DNA of 29,578 nucleotides from Echinostoma caproni (GCA_900618425.1 UZAN01040893.1:29276-58853), one strand, 5' to 3'; positions 1-9,464 are shown, counted from the first letter of the stretch. Numbers and translations are program-made. The notes: generated by a model not told the origin, from the letters alone.

Positions 1-92
1 CCCAGGACTTTAGGAAAAACCCCTTCGTCTGTGTGTGCTGCCCCGAAGTATGGTGTATCCTAAAGTCCTGGGTACCCATTTGGAAAACTGAT
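1..92 (+). mobile_element. LINE scrap, same family as the element at 27955-29230
   Basis: Positions about 14-92 align with about 28541-28614 with several mismatches; both end in the same stretch acacccatttggaaaac or gtacccatttggaaaac. It appears to be a short piece of the upstream ORF region of the RTE-like LINE. The first 15 bases are the exact inverse complement of 58-72, so this scrap can also fold as a hairpin with a 42-nt loop. The element may continue to the left of the window. Confidence 0.5.
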
Positions 93-526
93 TGAAACTG
101 ATGTATTGATCATATTCATAAGCTAGTCACGTACTCACCCAATGAATTATAAACAACTCACTCTGGAACGTACAGCACGACGTTGCACGATTGATGTTGC
201 TGGCACATTTCTGATATGTTCGATCAGATATTGACGGTTTTCGCACCTCTTCATTCTTGTGCTGTTCCTGCTGAGTTGGTTAGATCGTCGAGAACGATGC
301 ATCGATCGACACCACCGGTTTGACTTATCCAATGTTGTCCTTATAGACAGCTCAATATTATCTCCGCGGGGCTGTTTCCGTCTTCTTCTTTTCCAAACAT
401 TGAATCCGCCATGCTTAAAATTGCACAAAGGTTCTCATATTGATAAAATTCAGCGCAGTTTTTGATATCTGGCAAATTGTTGTTAACCAATCGAGTTCAC
501 CGGACTTGTTTCCACCTCAATTTCAG
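93..526. other. Intronic sequence upstream of the first DNA2 exon
   Basis: No exon or element is recognised with confidence. A minus-strand ATG in good context at about 411 opens a 23-codon frame starting MADSMFGKEEDG, but it ends without a donor site and resembles nothing I know. The preceding DNA2 exon should end with two bases of a split codon; I did not find one here. Confidence 0.4.
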
Positions 527-604
527 CAATTCCCGTTCCTCTTGTTCGCGGAATCCACTTATCCATGAAGTGCTCAGTGTGGAGGAGAACATTTGGTCTA
601 CCAG
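527..604 (+). CDS. DNA2: DNA2 exon: start of nuclease core (VEENIWST segment)
   Basis: The translation ends in EVLSVEENIWSTR, matching the family segment IEE-x-IWSPR that leads into the nuclease active site. The acceptor is tttcag at 521-526. The donor is gtgaga at 605. The exon begins with one base of a split codon and ends with two (AG), which pair with the A opening the next exon to give Arg. The bases just after the donor form a (GA)12 microsatellite. Not visible as a long ORF because it is only 78 nt. Confidence 0.82.
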
Positions 605-606
605 GT

Positions 607-631
607 GAGAGAGAGAGAGAGAGAGAGAGAG
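607..631 (+). repeat. (GA)12 microsatellite inside a 5' splice site
   Basis: Uninterrupted GA dinucleotides begin two bases into the intron, so the donor gtgagagaga is itself part of the repeat. Length changes would leave the first GA units, and therefore the donor consensus, unchanged. Confidence 0.95.
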
Positions 632-1071
632 TAACACAGATTCGACTCGACGTGCAATCCAACAGCTGTTTGCATAGCAACAACGTTAGGCTAGTAGCTG
701 TAATTTCCCACTTACGAATGACCCCATTTGTAAATTAAAGAAAAATTTGAGAGTCAAAGTCAAAGTTTTATTATGGGCATTACTTACAAGCAGATGCTTT
801 TCTTGTCCCATAGAGTGTTTATACGAATTGAACTGGAACAAAAATGAATGAAATTCATATACTGTATTCGGTTGTGTTATGTGTGCTCATGGATATTGGA
901 ATGTAATGCCTGTTAATGATTCGTTAAGTTTTACCCTGAAGGAATCAATCGTCGTGACACAAACGGTATGAGATCTTAAGGAATGCCAGATAGTGCACAC
1001 TGGCGGCGAAGGAAAGGGATGAACTCAAACCATAGAAACGTGATGCATACTAAATAGCTCAACCAGACCCG

Positions 1072-1089
1072 TGTGTGTGTGTGTGTGTA
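1072..1089 (+). repeat. (GT)n microsatellite
   Basis: A short uninterrupted run of GT dinucleotides within intron 1 of DNA2. Confidence 0.9.
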
Positions 1090-1209
1090 TACTGGACGAT
1101 TTACTACAAATTGCAATTGGCATCTGTTTTCATATATGTCATCATTTACAAGCAGGATATCGTTTATAAAGCACGCTATTCTAAAAATCTATTTCATTAG
1201 GGAAATGAT

Positions 1210-1900
1210 TCAGTTTTTGAATCGAAAAACGTTCTGTGGTCCGGATACCAAAGATCTGCATTTCGAGAACGACATGGATAACATGTCATAACAAAAGTTA
1301 AGGTAACGCGTGAGATGCTCACAACTGGAAGAGTTATCAGCATTAGAGAAGACAGTAAAACCGGTAGATAAAACTGTGCCTCTTAGTGTCTCTAAGTTAT
1401 CAAGGGAGCAAATTCTTCTTCCGAGGAGTCTTGAGATAAAACGGGTCATTTGGTGATGAAAATATTTATCGTAAGTTTTAGGATGTAAAATAATATAGCA
1501 GTGGTCTGAGTTGCTCATGGGAGCCCGCTTTTTAAATAAAATGATTTCCGGGTTGTTTACAAAAATTCTACCTAGTCGGGTAGGAAAATTAACGATATTT
1601 GTTATGTCCAATGATATTAGAAAAGAGATGTCAGAACGATTGAAATCACCAACCGCAATGCATAGAGACTGGTCTAAACCTAGTTTTTACTAGAATGAGT
1701 CAACAGACAAACGAAAATCAGAGGCAGTTGTGTCAAGAGTAATGTAAATGTGACCCAGTGTAATGTGATGAAAGCTACTGAGAATTCGATAAGTTGATTC
1801 AAAAGTGAGGACCGGGTGTTTCACCTCTGTACCTTTGCGAAATAACACCTGACGGCAACAAGGCACGGCCGAATTCAATGGCCTTGAATCATGTTTCCTT
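1210..1900 (-). mobile_element. CR1-like LINE fragment: apurinic endonuclease domain
   Basis: Read on the minus strand this stretch gives a decayed LINE endonuclease. Two catalytic motifs are visible: AVGDFNRSD near 1630-1650 (the G-D-x-N motif) and APMSNSDHC near 1485-1510 (the S-D-H motif). Between them is ITNIVNFPTRLGRI, the usual spacing segment of CR1-type enzymes. After the SDH motif the sequence LTRYLNFCYDM resembles the linker found at 18948-19196, suggesting both pieces come from one family. The segment at 1690-1878 looks like the preceding part in another frame. It lies in DNA2 intron 1, antisense to the gene, and lacks its RT. CR1 clade assignment is inference. Confidence 0.68.
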
Positions 1901-2520
1901 TGTATGTTCCCCGGGTTTTGTGGCGATCGATAAAACTCAGTTGGCCAGAATCACTCCACAATGATGACGATATGATTCAGTAAATTGTCCAGTGTGCAAT
2001 GTAAATGCATCACATGTTTCAAAAGGTGATTCATTGGTAGCATACGATGATTTCGTCGTCAGTTGTCAATCTATGTTACACAATTCCTTTGCTTTGTTCT
2101 TGGCGGTCGGGGACGAGGAAGGGTAATAAAGTTCACAATAGGTCTCCTTTGGGTCGTAATTGAAACAGCACAACGTAGTCGGGTTTTCATTGTTGACCAA
2201 GCCTATGTATCGTTTAAACGTACGTAGGAAAAATAATGTGGTTTACGGCACTTGGATAAACACATCAAGAGCGGAAATAATCGTTCAGACCGAACTGGGC
2301 CATTGTAAGGGTGTTTGTAGCATCCAGAAGAGGTATAATAGTAACCTCAGCGTTAAGATGTGCACTCCAGGCGTCATTCCTCACTGAACACACTAATTAT
2401 CCGACGAAATGAGTGCCCTTAGTTTTTGCATGCTGGGATTTTTACTGTCAGTTGAAAAAGGATCAATAATTTTGACACGGTAATTAGCCTATTTTTGTCA
2501 CATTTTTTTCCAAACCGCAG
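1901..2520. other. Intron 1 remainder without a recognised gene
   Basis: No convincing exon or element is seen. The first half could be further decayed endonuclease sequence of the adjacent LINE, but no motif supports this. The last 40 bases form the pyrimidine-rich approach to the acceptor at 2519-2520. Confidence 0.4.
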
Positions 2521-2689
2521 ATTTGGGATCAAAGGAAAAATAGATTTTTCGCTTCTTTGTCGGGCTCCCGGCTCTTGGCTCTCAAAGACACAACACACAA
2601 GTCATTCGACCGAGTCATCCACCCTATCACTGGTCCCCATGGAATTGAAAACAGGTCGACCGACATATTCTGTGGAACACAAAGGACAA
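2521..2689 (+). CDS. DNA2: DNA2 exon: nuclease active site (GKID and ELKTG)
   Basis: This exon carries the metal-binding residues of the PD-(D/E)xK nuclease. FGIKGKID places the catalytic Asp at 2543-2545, the position equivalent to human D277, and PMELKTG places Glu at 2642-2644 and Lys at 2648-2650. Between them is a Ser/Thr-rich loop (about residues 40-60 of the joined fragment) longer than in human DNA2. The exon ends YSVEHKGQ. The acceptor is a long T tract ending ccgcag and the donor is gtgggt at 2690, in phase 0. Both catalytic motifs are intact, so nuclease activity is expected. Confidence 0.93.
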
Positions 2690-3239
2690 GTGGGTAACCG
2701 ATTTCGTGGTCCTTCTTGTTTTCGAATAGTCGGACAAATGTCCATTGGAGTAAATTTGACTCTTACCAGAATCGAACTCATTCCAATTCTTCGAAATCAC
2801 TTGGTTACACTTGATCACATTCGATTCCGTTAGGAAGTGCCCTATGTCACATTATCCTCTCATAAGTTTCAAAATCATTGATGCGATTTTAAAAGACTTT
2901 CTTTTGGCCAGGGGAGATATTGTGAGATTTTCCATTCACCTTATTTTCTGGGGAGGCCGGGATTTCATTCAGTCTACATTACTCTCATAAGAAATGGTTA
3001 CTCGTCTCTGTCTTTCTTTTTGAAAATGTTCATTGTATCATATTTAAAAGACCATGTTGCAATACTGCACGATTTGTGTCCAGGACGATTTTATTGCATC
3101 TCAACATGGTGCATACTGTAGGGAGTGCAATTTTTATATTAGGCTTCAGCATGGCAACATAGTAAAGCAAAATACATTAAAATAGACAAAACATAAAAAA
3201 GGGTAGGGGTAGAAGGACCATGTTACCAGGGTAAGGACA
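2690..3239. other. Intron 2, first part: nothing recognised
   Basis: AT-rich intronic DNA. The plus-strand frame running on from exon 2 to about 2832 is read-through past the donor and has no family similarity. Confidence 0.5.
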
Positions 3240-4050
3240 GATTAACATGAGATAGGCAATCCGAAACGCTGCACTTCGGTTGATCTGATGTTGCATCATC
3301 AGCAGATGTCGAGCAATGGCCGAGGATGGGACCTTGTAGTTTCGACCGTGGTTTCTATGCCGCGAACTTGACCTCGATTGCGTCTTCAGATTTTGGACTC
3401 AATTTAGAATGTCCTACTACCCGATTGTATAATTGCTGTTCTGTTCTGCCCACGTAGGTCGGTGCGCACCCACATTGGAATTGGTAGCTTAGATTAGAGT
3501 TGGCGTACAGAGATAGTCGTTCTTTTGCCGGGAGTGTGGGTATCCTAATTGTCCAGTGGACGGTTTGGGGTCGGCTGCGCAGTAGGTTCGAGCGATTGCT
3601 GGTCTCAGTCGTTTTTGAGCAGACGGCTTATGCCATCACCTTTGAATTGAAAGCACAGTGTGACTCGCACTTTTGGAACTGACGCGACCGGTCCTTCCGC
3701 GATTCGGAGTAAGTGTTTTTTTTGCTAAGAACTCCCGAAGGTTTTGCTTTTCTCGTTCAATTCCGTTTTTCGTGTAGGTTCTCGTTGTCTTGTCAAATAA
3801 GGTTCGAACAAGACTACGTATGTATTCTGGGGGTTGAAAGCTCTCGAAGTGTTAATATGGGATGGAACAGGTTTCCTTTCGATAAAAGGATCGGGCAGTT
3901 GTTTTGGCTTTTCTTCTGGTCATGCTAATATCAAGGAAGTGGATTGTGTTTTTGGATTCAGATTCCATTGTAAACTGTATATTTGGATGTGATTCATTGA
4001 GTTCATCCAATATGATCTTTTCTTTTGAGATTAGGCTCTCGAAAGGCTTG
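3240..4050 (-). mobile_element. Penelope-like element 3' part: end of RT plus GIY-YIG endonuclease
   Basis: On the minus strand from about 4030 downwards, ILDELNESHPNIQFTMESE is followed by a FLDI segment and a Tyr-Arg-Lys segment, the C-terminal edge of a PLE reverse transcriptase. After a decayed linker, positions about 3500-3270 read NLSYQFQCGCAPTYVGRTEQ and then QLYNRVVGHS. This contains YVGRT-x6-R-x3-H, the core of the GIY-YIG endonuclease that PLEs carry after the RT. Several stops and frameshifts show the copy is dead. It lies in DNA2 intron 2, antisense to the gene. It covers a different part of a PLE from the copies at 11911-13690, so common subfamily membership cannot be tested by overlap. 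Confidence 0.75.
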
Positions 4051-4638
4051 CTTCAATTTCATATTCAGTCGATAGAATAGATTTATTTGAACAACATTTG
4101 GGTAGCATCTCACATCGGCAATTGGTCATGCATGAATATGAGTTCCATCGGGTTGAGGTGAATGATTCCTTTCATGGTATGATAACCAGTATAATGTAGC
4201 ATAAACTGGGTTTGGAAATTAGGTTGGAGATACACGCATGGAACTCAGTAGGATAAAACTGGTTGGTATAAAAGGGAGTCTGTTGTCAGCAAGGTGGTGT
4301 ATGCTGCCATACTCACATAATAGCGGGAGGTGGGAACTGTTCCATTTACACTGGTCCGTTGATGATCTTGAATACAGACCTGACTGTATGAGAGAGAGAG
4401 AACTTCACAAATGATTGATCCAAATTTTGGTGATAGACAGATTGTCTTTTTGTCATATCCTTCAAGGATTATATCCCCTTATATTGATCTGCTAGCTCTA
4501 TCGCAGAGTTCAGGCAAAATTGTCACACCATATTGCTAGTTCGATGTATGTTTAAGTTAGAAGTGTTAGTATTGAATATTCCATCGTTTATCAGATTTAA
4601 AGCTTCTTTCATCATCTTTCACCATCTCTTTTCTTAAG
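4051..4638. other. Intron 2, last part: nothing recognised
   Basis: AT-rich sequence with a short GA run at about 4390-4401. The right end is the pyrimidine-rich tract and acceptor ttcttaag before the next exon. The first 100 bases could be further decayed PLE RT but show no motif. Confidence 0.45.
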
Positions 4639-5027
4639 GTCTTGCTCTATTTGCTGATGCTTTTGGATCGTTATGGGCCTCATTGTGAGTTTTTACCCCA
4701 AAAAGATATCCAAACTGCACCGTTTGGTTGGTTGGTCTATCTGCAAGACAATCAGTTGGCTGGTTCCTCCACTTCTCACCCCGGTCTGATCGAACCAAAT
4801 GCATCGAATTTTCGCGGTCTAATGCAGACTCGAAACCGTATTGCAACCAAGTTGATGCGGGTAACCGGGATGAATCTGGACATTCCGCCGCAAGCAGACA
4901 AATCGAGCACTGTATGGACACCGGAACTTCCCAAACCAATCAGGCGTTTACACACATGCGAAATGTGCCCTGTTCAATTGGCATGCAGTTTATTATCGAC
5001 AGGCGGTGATCATTGTTCCTCGAAACG
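4639..5027 (+). CDS. DNA2: DNA2 exon: end of nuclease domain and iron-sulfur cysteines
   Basis: The exon opens VLLYLLMLLDRYG, continuing the nuclease helix after EHKGQ, then WLVYLQDNQ, the strand called LLLYLKTG in human. Near its end is HTCEMCPVQLACS: Cys codons at 4957-4959, 4966-4968 and 4984-4986, the C-x2-C-x5-C triplet that together with a more N-terminal Cys holds the 4Fe-4S cluster. The acceptor is ttaag at 4638. I chose the donor gttagt at 5028 because it leaves two bases (CG) that fit the next acceptor. A donor at gtgatc about 20 bases earlier would fit a different acceptor (after atag, 8003-8006) and remains possible. Confidence 0.9.
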
Positions 5028-5349
5028 GTTAGTTTTGCACTAAACAGAATATTACGTCTACTTATCTTGATGTTACTGACTCGTACTACCGCATGCCAGT
5101 ATCGCATCATTCAACTGTTTGGGGATTCCATTCAGTCCAATACAAACGAATGGATTGAACCTATCGTGCATTATATACACTGTCCTCTGCTTTGATTGAC
5201 TCCATGGGATTCTATGATCTTTCCAAGCAGATGAATTCCTATTCTATTGACTGGTCTTGTAGAATTTCGGATTCTGACAAGGCAGTGTTGTTCCTCTAAT
5301 CCAAGTCAACAGTTCTGGTACCTGGTAAAAATAAAACAATACCATTTTC
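5028..5349. other. Intron 3, first part: nothing recognised
   Basis: No motif or element seen. A 60-codon plus-strand frame at 5013-5195 runs out of exon 3 and is not family sequence. Confidence 0.45.
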
Positions 5350-5770
5350 AAGATCTTCCAAAACCCTCTAAAGTAGATCAGCCATGATTAATTCAAAGGG
5401 GAACGGGGAGATGAAGCCTCCTTCCCGAAGACTCCTCGATACGGTGGGGAAGAGGGAACGTCTTCCGTACACCATCACTCTTCCAGAGATCTACAGATAC
5501 AAGCCATCAGGACGTAAAAATACTTCACGGACACACCGATAAGCAGTCACACAGAGTGAATCTATCGACAGAATCAAAGTTCTCCGTGATGTCCAGGAAT
5601 GCCACCATAGTCGATATGTAGCGGTGTTCGGGTATAAGACGGGTGGAGCCCAGCTTGCTCCCAGAAACACGAGTTCGCGTTCCGGAGAAAGCCCACTGAG
5701 TGAGATGGATACTAAAAGTTTTGATGCAACTGTGATCAAACTAATCCCTCGATGAAGATGAAAAAATCAC
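5350..5770 (-). mobile_element. RTE-like LINE fragment: reverse transcriptase core
   Basis: Reading the minus strand across two or three frames gives LIPEHRYISTMVAFLDITEN, then FDSVDRF, then SLREGGFISPFPFELIM. These correspond to the LINE segments LEHR...VVFLDI.AAFDSVDR and GVRQGCPLSPFLFNF. The Gly-Cys-Pro of the latter has decayed. The same order of segments is seen in the plus-strand LINE at 21080-22330, so the two are likely related. Frame changes and at least two stops show it is dead. It stops before the catalytic YADD motif. Confidence 0.6.
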
Positions 5771-5811
5771 TAATTCCTTTTATTCAATCTTTTGAGAACC
5801 GTGTGGTCAGT

Positions 5812-6048
5812 TCATCCGAAGGGCCAATTCCCCATATTCAAAAGATGTACGGGGATACGGTTTGATTCATGTGCTTTGTGGCACTTGGGCTCCTTGAGTA
5901 TCTCCACTTCTTTCAGGAACTGTCTCGCAGAGTGTCCGTACTGCTTACAACAGTAACGGCAGGTAGTCCAGATTATGTTTGTCGAAATACTCTTTGTTGT
6001 AGTATCAGTGCATTTTGCAGTTACAATACTCCTTAAAGTAGAACCCAA
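5812..6048 (-). mobile_element. Possible retrotransposon gag zinc-knuckle scrap
   Basis: The 78-codon minus-strand frame contains CRYCCKQYGHSARQF, which resembles a gag zinc knuckle (C-x2-C-x4-H-x4-C with the last Cys changed to Phe). It is followed by KCHKAHESNRIPVHLL, which could be the second, decayed knuckle that BEL/Pao elements carry. No protease, RT or long terminal repeat is found nearby. The similarity is short and may be coincidental. Confidence 0.3.
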
Positions 6049-6059
6049 TCGAGAGCATT

Positions 6060-7140
6060 CGTTGGTGACACCAATTAATTATTCACTGCTCTTTTACTTT
6101 TCGTGAAAACAATTTATCCGTTCATTTTGTTGTTGTTGAGATGAGGTGGGATCATCTTTTATTTGATTAGTGGCGATCCGAGTCGCCGTCAATAGAACAT
6201 GGATGCACCAAGTCCTTAATTCGAATTACAAATCAATAATACTAAATGGCACCATTCAAATATAGTATGGAGACCAAACAAAACAATTGAATATGTTGCT
6301 GCTTCGCTTCATCTCACATGACATTTGAGTTTTTGTGGAAATTGCGGAATGCTCTTTTGAAGTGTGCTTCATGGAGCAATCTGTACTGTTCGTTCTTGAG
6401 AGCCCGACCCCAGTTCCTCACAGAAACGGTGCCATTGCGGGTGAGAGATGTACCGAAGTTATTGACATTTGAGCACTCTCTGTCTTCCGCGCACTGCACA
6501 AGTGGGTTGGGACAGTCGAGATAGCTCTGTTGAATTTTGATGTAGCCCACTGTAGGCGAACTTAGATACTAAAATCGTTGGCGTCTATGGTTGGAGTATG
6601 GTTGGTCCGTATCCTCGAGTGATTTCTTTCTCCACACCGCGCTCATAAAGAGAGTGCGGAGGGGGGCGCATTGGGAAAGGCAACCACTTTGTACCATAGC
6701 TGTCGTAGTAAAACGCGATGTAAACTCGCATGTGTTCAACTAGTTTGTGGCCTTGGAGGCCGTAAAAGGTTCCCCCTCTCTCTGACTACTTCACGAATCG
6801 TCAAAGGAAATTGCTTCTCGCATCTTCATATATGTTTTCCTTGCCAGTCTAAAAGAGCCAAAACTGAAATCACATCGTCCACTTAATAGATCGAAAACTT
6901 TGCAAACGACAACAGAAACTAGAATTCGAACTCCATCAACACCTGTCTGGTTTAGCGGTAAATTCTGACCATTATGTAGCCTAATTTCTAGAAACTTGAA
7001 ACATTTGGTCCCCTTTATCCAATTCGTTAGAACCGAAAGAAGACAAATACTGTGATGTTTTAGTGTCCCCAATCGCCACAACGTGAAACAATCTGGTATT
7101 TATGCAAACAAGTTTTGATAGCTACAGTGGTAAAACGGAC
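6060..7140. other. Intron 3, middle: no recognised gene
   Basis: Overlapping frames on both strands at 6314-6550 and 6791-7081 match nothing I know, show no splice or start signals of note, and are best taken as chance frames in intronic or repeat DNA. Confidence 0.4.
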
Positions 7141-7148
7141 AATAGTCA

Positions 7149-7183
7149 GGGGGGGGGGCGGTAATGGGGTAAGGTGGGGTGGG
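7149..7183 (+). other. G-rich tract with G-quadruplex potential
   Basis: A run of ten G is followed within 35 bases by runs of 2, 4, 2, 4 and 3 G with loops of 1 to 8 bases. Four runs of at least three G are available, so an intramolecular quadruplex is possible on the sense strand of intron 3. Formation in the cell is inference. Confidence 0.7.
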
Positions 7184-7485
7184 AAATCAGTTCTACGGCA
7201 GTCTGACTGATTGTGTAATAAACTGCTGTGCACACAAGATTGGGTTACGTTACTGGATTAGCATCGCCTCGCTAAATGTCAAAATCCTGGGGATCATGTT
7301 ACGTAATTATTTCTTGAACGACAAATGTGGGTCAACGATGTGTCCAGTTGTCATGACCTATTTTCCGATTGATGGCTGTGGATTTCGCTTATCAGTTTGA
7401 CCTCTAAGACTGTGTTGGTCGTCGATTGTATCAACCACTTGGGAATGTGTACAGTCTTTCACCATTGTAGGGTCTATTATCTGTG

Positions 7486-7626
7486 CAGTGTAAACTTTCG
7501 CCCGTTCGCCGAGCTTGGCGATTTGTTTGCAAACAAATTGCCAAGCTCGGCGAACGGACAAAATGGAATTCAGTTCACCTGAGCTACGAGAACCAATTTT
7601 CAACATTTTGTCAACAGTGTAAACTT
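7486..7626. mobile_element. Palindrome-bearing insertion candidate with 12-bp flanking repeats
   Basis: The 12-mer cagtgtaaactt occurs exactly at 7486-7497 and 7615-7626, enclosing 117 bp. Inside, 7502-7557 is a nearly perfect 56-nt palindrome with no spacer: 27 of 28 base pairs match, the only exception being 7520 against 7539. The direct repeats could be a target-site duplication and the enclosed DNA a small non-autonomous element. No coding sequence or known terminal repeat is seen, so the class is unknown. Confidence 0.5.
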
Positions 7627-7992
7627 CCTATGATGTGATCAGATGGTCATTATCTCCATGTAATCGATGCGAATGTAGCTGTGATTATGTGGACCATTGG
7701 AGCGTCAGTCTTTCCTGTGACCCGAAATCGATACAAATATCAGTACAAAAATAAAATGTTGATACTTGATACATGTATGATCGGCACATGTATTTTTGTT
7801 ATTATTACTATTTTAATAACCTATGCGAGTTAGCAGTGATTTTGATATCATTATACGGCCGGATTTGATTTTCCTTCGAATGATGGTTTGGATTAATGGG
7901 TCATGTTGTTTGACAAGTTTACATGTATTCACAGGCATTTGCTGACTCTGCTTTCCTGGTACTCTTCTATCCACATCATTACTCGTGCACAG
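7627..7992. other. Intron 3, last part
   Basis: AT-rich DNA without a recognised element. It ends with the tract ctgctttcctggtactcttc and the acceptor gcacag at 7987-7992. Confidence 0.5.
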
Positions 7993-8181
7993 TACTAGCT
8001 CAGTTGGTCAGATAGAAAGTGTCGATCAATTGCTCTCAGTCAGACGCGCGCATTTGACTTCACAGCATGTGAGTTTTTTCTTCCATTGGTCCCGGTTAAA
8101 TTTGTTGGAACTGGCCGATACAGATCGCCTGGAAAATGTGGTTCGTCGAATTGTGACCGGTGGTAGCGTCCACCCATCCGG
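7993..8181 (+). CDS. DNA2: DNA2 exon: linker after the iron-sulfur region
   Basis: The segment LTSQHVSFFFHWSRLNLLEL aligns with the human stretch around HLEYFSLWCLMLTLE that follows the cluster cysteines. The acceptor at 7991-7992 supplies one base to complete an Arg codon begun in the previous exon. The donor is a strong gtaagt at 8182, leaving GG for the next exon. Conservation is moderate, as expected for this linker. Confidence 0.82.
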
Positions 8182-8439
8182 GTAAGTATTCCGATGTGCC
8201 CATTCGACAAATGACTGTTGTCTCAGAAAGTTAAGGTGACCACACACACAGAGGTGGTCTCCATACTGTCGATACTCTGGTCATCCCTTTTTAGTGCTTA
8301 GCACAAATGGGTTATATGGTACCTAAACTCTTGGCGAGCACTACTTGATATTTATTAATTTGTGAGAGAACAAAGTCAAAACTGATGCACCACCACACAA
8401 TATTATTTTTCAATCTTTTTTTACACGCCTTAGTGTGGC
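8182..8439. other. Intron 4, first part: nothing recognised
   Basis: Includes a short CA run near 8240; no gene or element is evident. Confidence 0.45.
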
Positions 8440-8668
8440 GGCATAAATCCTATAGTCACGAGGACCTGCTGTTCACTGATGGAAACCGGTAACCTAAGCC
8501 CTTGGACTTGGAGTGGTGAGCCGCATAAGGCCCTGTTAGGTTGGGTGTGGTATTGAACCGGACGACAGCAAAGCTGCGTACCACCAAAGTCGAGTAAGGG
8601 TAACGGGGCTTGAACCTCAAACCATAGGGTCCAAAGCACGCCGGTGATGGCGACTAAACCACTGCGAA
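8440..8668 (-). mobile_element. tRNA-derived SINE, minus strand
   Basis: On the minus strand an RNA polymerase III A box (TGGTTTAGTCG, 8661 down to 8651) matches the TRGYNNARNNG consensus. 34 bases further on there is a B-box-like GGTTCAAGCCC (8616 down to 8606). The spacing is that of a tRNA head. The remaining 160 bases would be the SINE body, with no protein similarity. The boundaries are approximate. It does not match the other SINE type at 11498 and 16730, so it would be a second family. Confidence 0.5.
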
Positions 8669-9428
8669 TAAAGGCACAAGAGCTAAATCCTTGGTTAACT
8701 TGGCTATCTTGTTGTTGTTGTTGTTGATTCTATTTTCGGTTTCTAAATAAAGTCGAAACTCTTTGAGCATCGGGCTAACTGATGGTGTCGTGTGCAAGGA
8801 CTGTGTCATGTCTTAATACCGAGCCATATGGTATAGAAAACCGGATGCGAGTAATTCTCGCACTTTGGTAGCCTAACGAGAACCGTAGTATCGCCGGTTG
8901 GTGCCATGTTTACGGAGGTCGGTTTTTGTTATATGCAAGTGTCATTCAATGCCTTGTTCTTAGTTCTACTGGTCAAACTATCAAATGTTGGTATATTGAA
9001 TTTCATTGTGTACTGAGCAAATGAATGAAACGTGAACTGGAAAGCTGTTTCAGTGCTGTGCTGCGCGTTTCTATTGGCCTATCAACTGTCCAGTGCTTTC
9101 CAGCTTTTCCGTTCACGTTGTATTTGCTCTTTATAGGACGAAATCAACTATACGATCGAATCGCATCCCCCATCACGATCATATTATTTGTTCGCTCGCG
9201 CGCGTGCGTACGTGATGCCCTGATTCGAATCCTGTGTTCACGTAACCCGGCGTTGAGGGAGCACAAAAGTGGTGACAATTGTGCTCATACACGTGGCTCG
9301 GTAATACTACTCTGCCTGATCACCATATGTTGTATCCAGGCCATCGTGATGGCACCAACACGAGCATTCGTTATTAAAATAGGACCTTGTCCACCATTAT
9401 CGATCGTGTTGATTCTGAACTGCTGCAG
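8669..9428. other. Intron 4, middle: no recognised gene
   Basis: Contains a (TTG)n run at about 8711-8725. The long plus-strand frame at 9025-9468 is rich in Ile/Leu/Cys but has no family similarity. A pyrimidine tract is lacking at most of its AG sites. Confidence 0.4.
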
Positions 9429-9464
9429 ATTTGTGTCATGCCAAAGATTTGAAGTCTTATCTCA
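9429..9464 (+). CDS. DNA2: Possible 36-nt DNA2 microexon
   Basis: A segment of exactly 12 codons lies between ctgcag (acceptor) and gtaaga (donor at 9465). Its phase (one base in, two out) fits between the exons at 7993-8181 and 9616-9744, adding FVSCQRFEVLS without changing the frame. The acceptor has a weak pyrimidine tract and the residues have no clear counterpart in DNA2, so it could be chance. The main gene model omits it. Confidence 0.3.

Noticed and set aside
319..411. Minus-strand ATG frame beginning MADSMFGKEEDG in good initiation context
   Set aside because: Only 23 codons, no donor site before the stop, and no recognised similarity.
3275..3310. CTGATGATGCAACATCAG on the minus strand, reminiscent of the hammerhead ribozymes reported in Penelope-like elements
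   Set aside because: The conserved GAAA is GAAG here, stem II does not pair well, and the bases can be read as PLE coding sequence after the GIY-YIG domain.
4634..4939. Minus-strand 101-codon frame
   Set aside because: It is the antisense shadow of the DNA2 exon 4639-5027.
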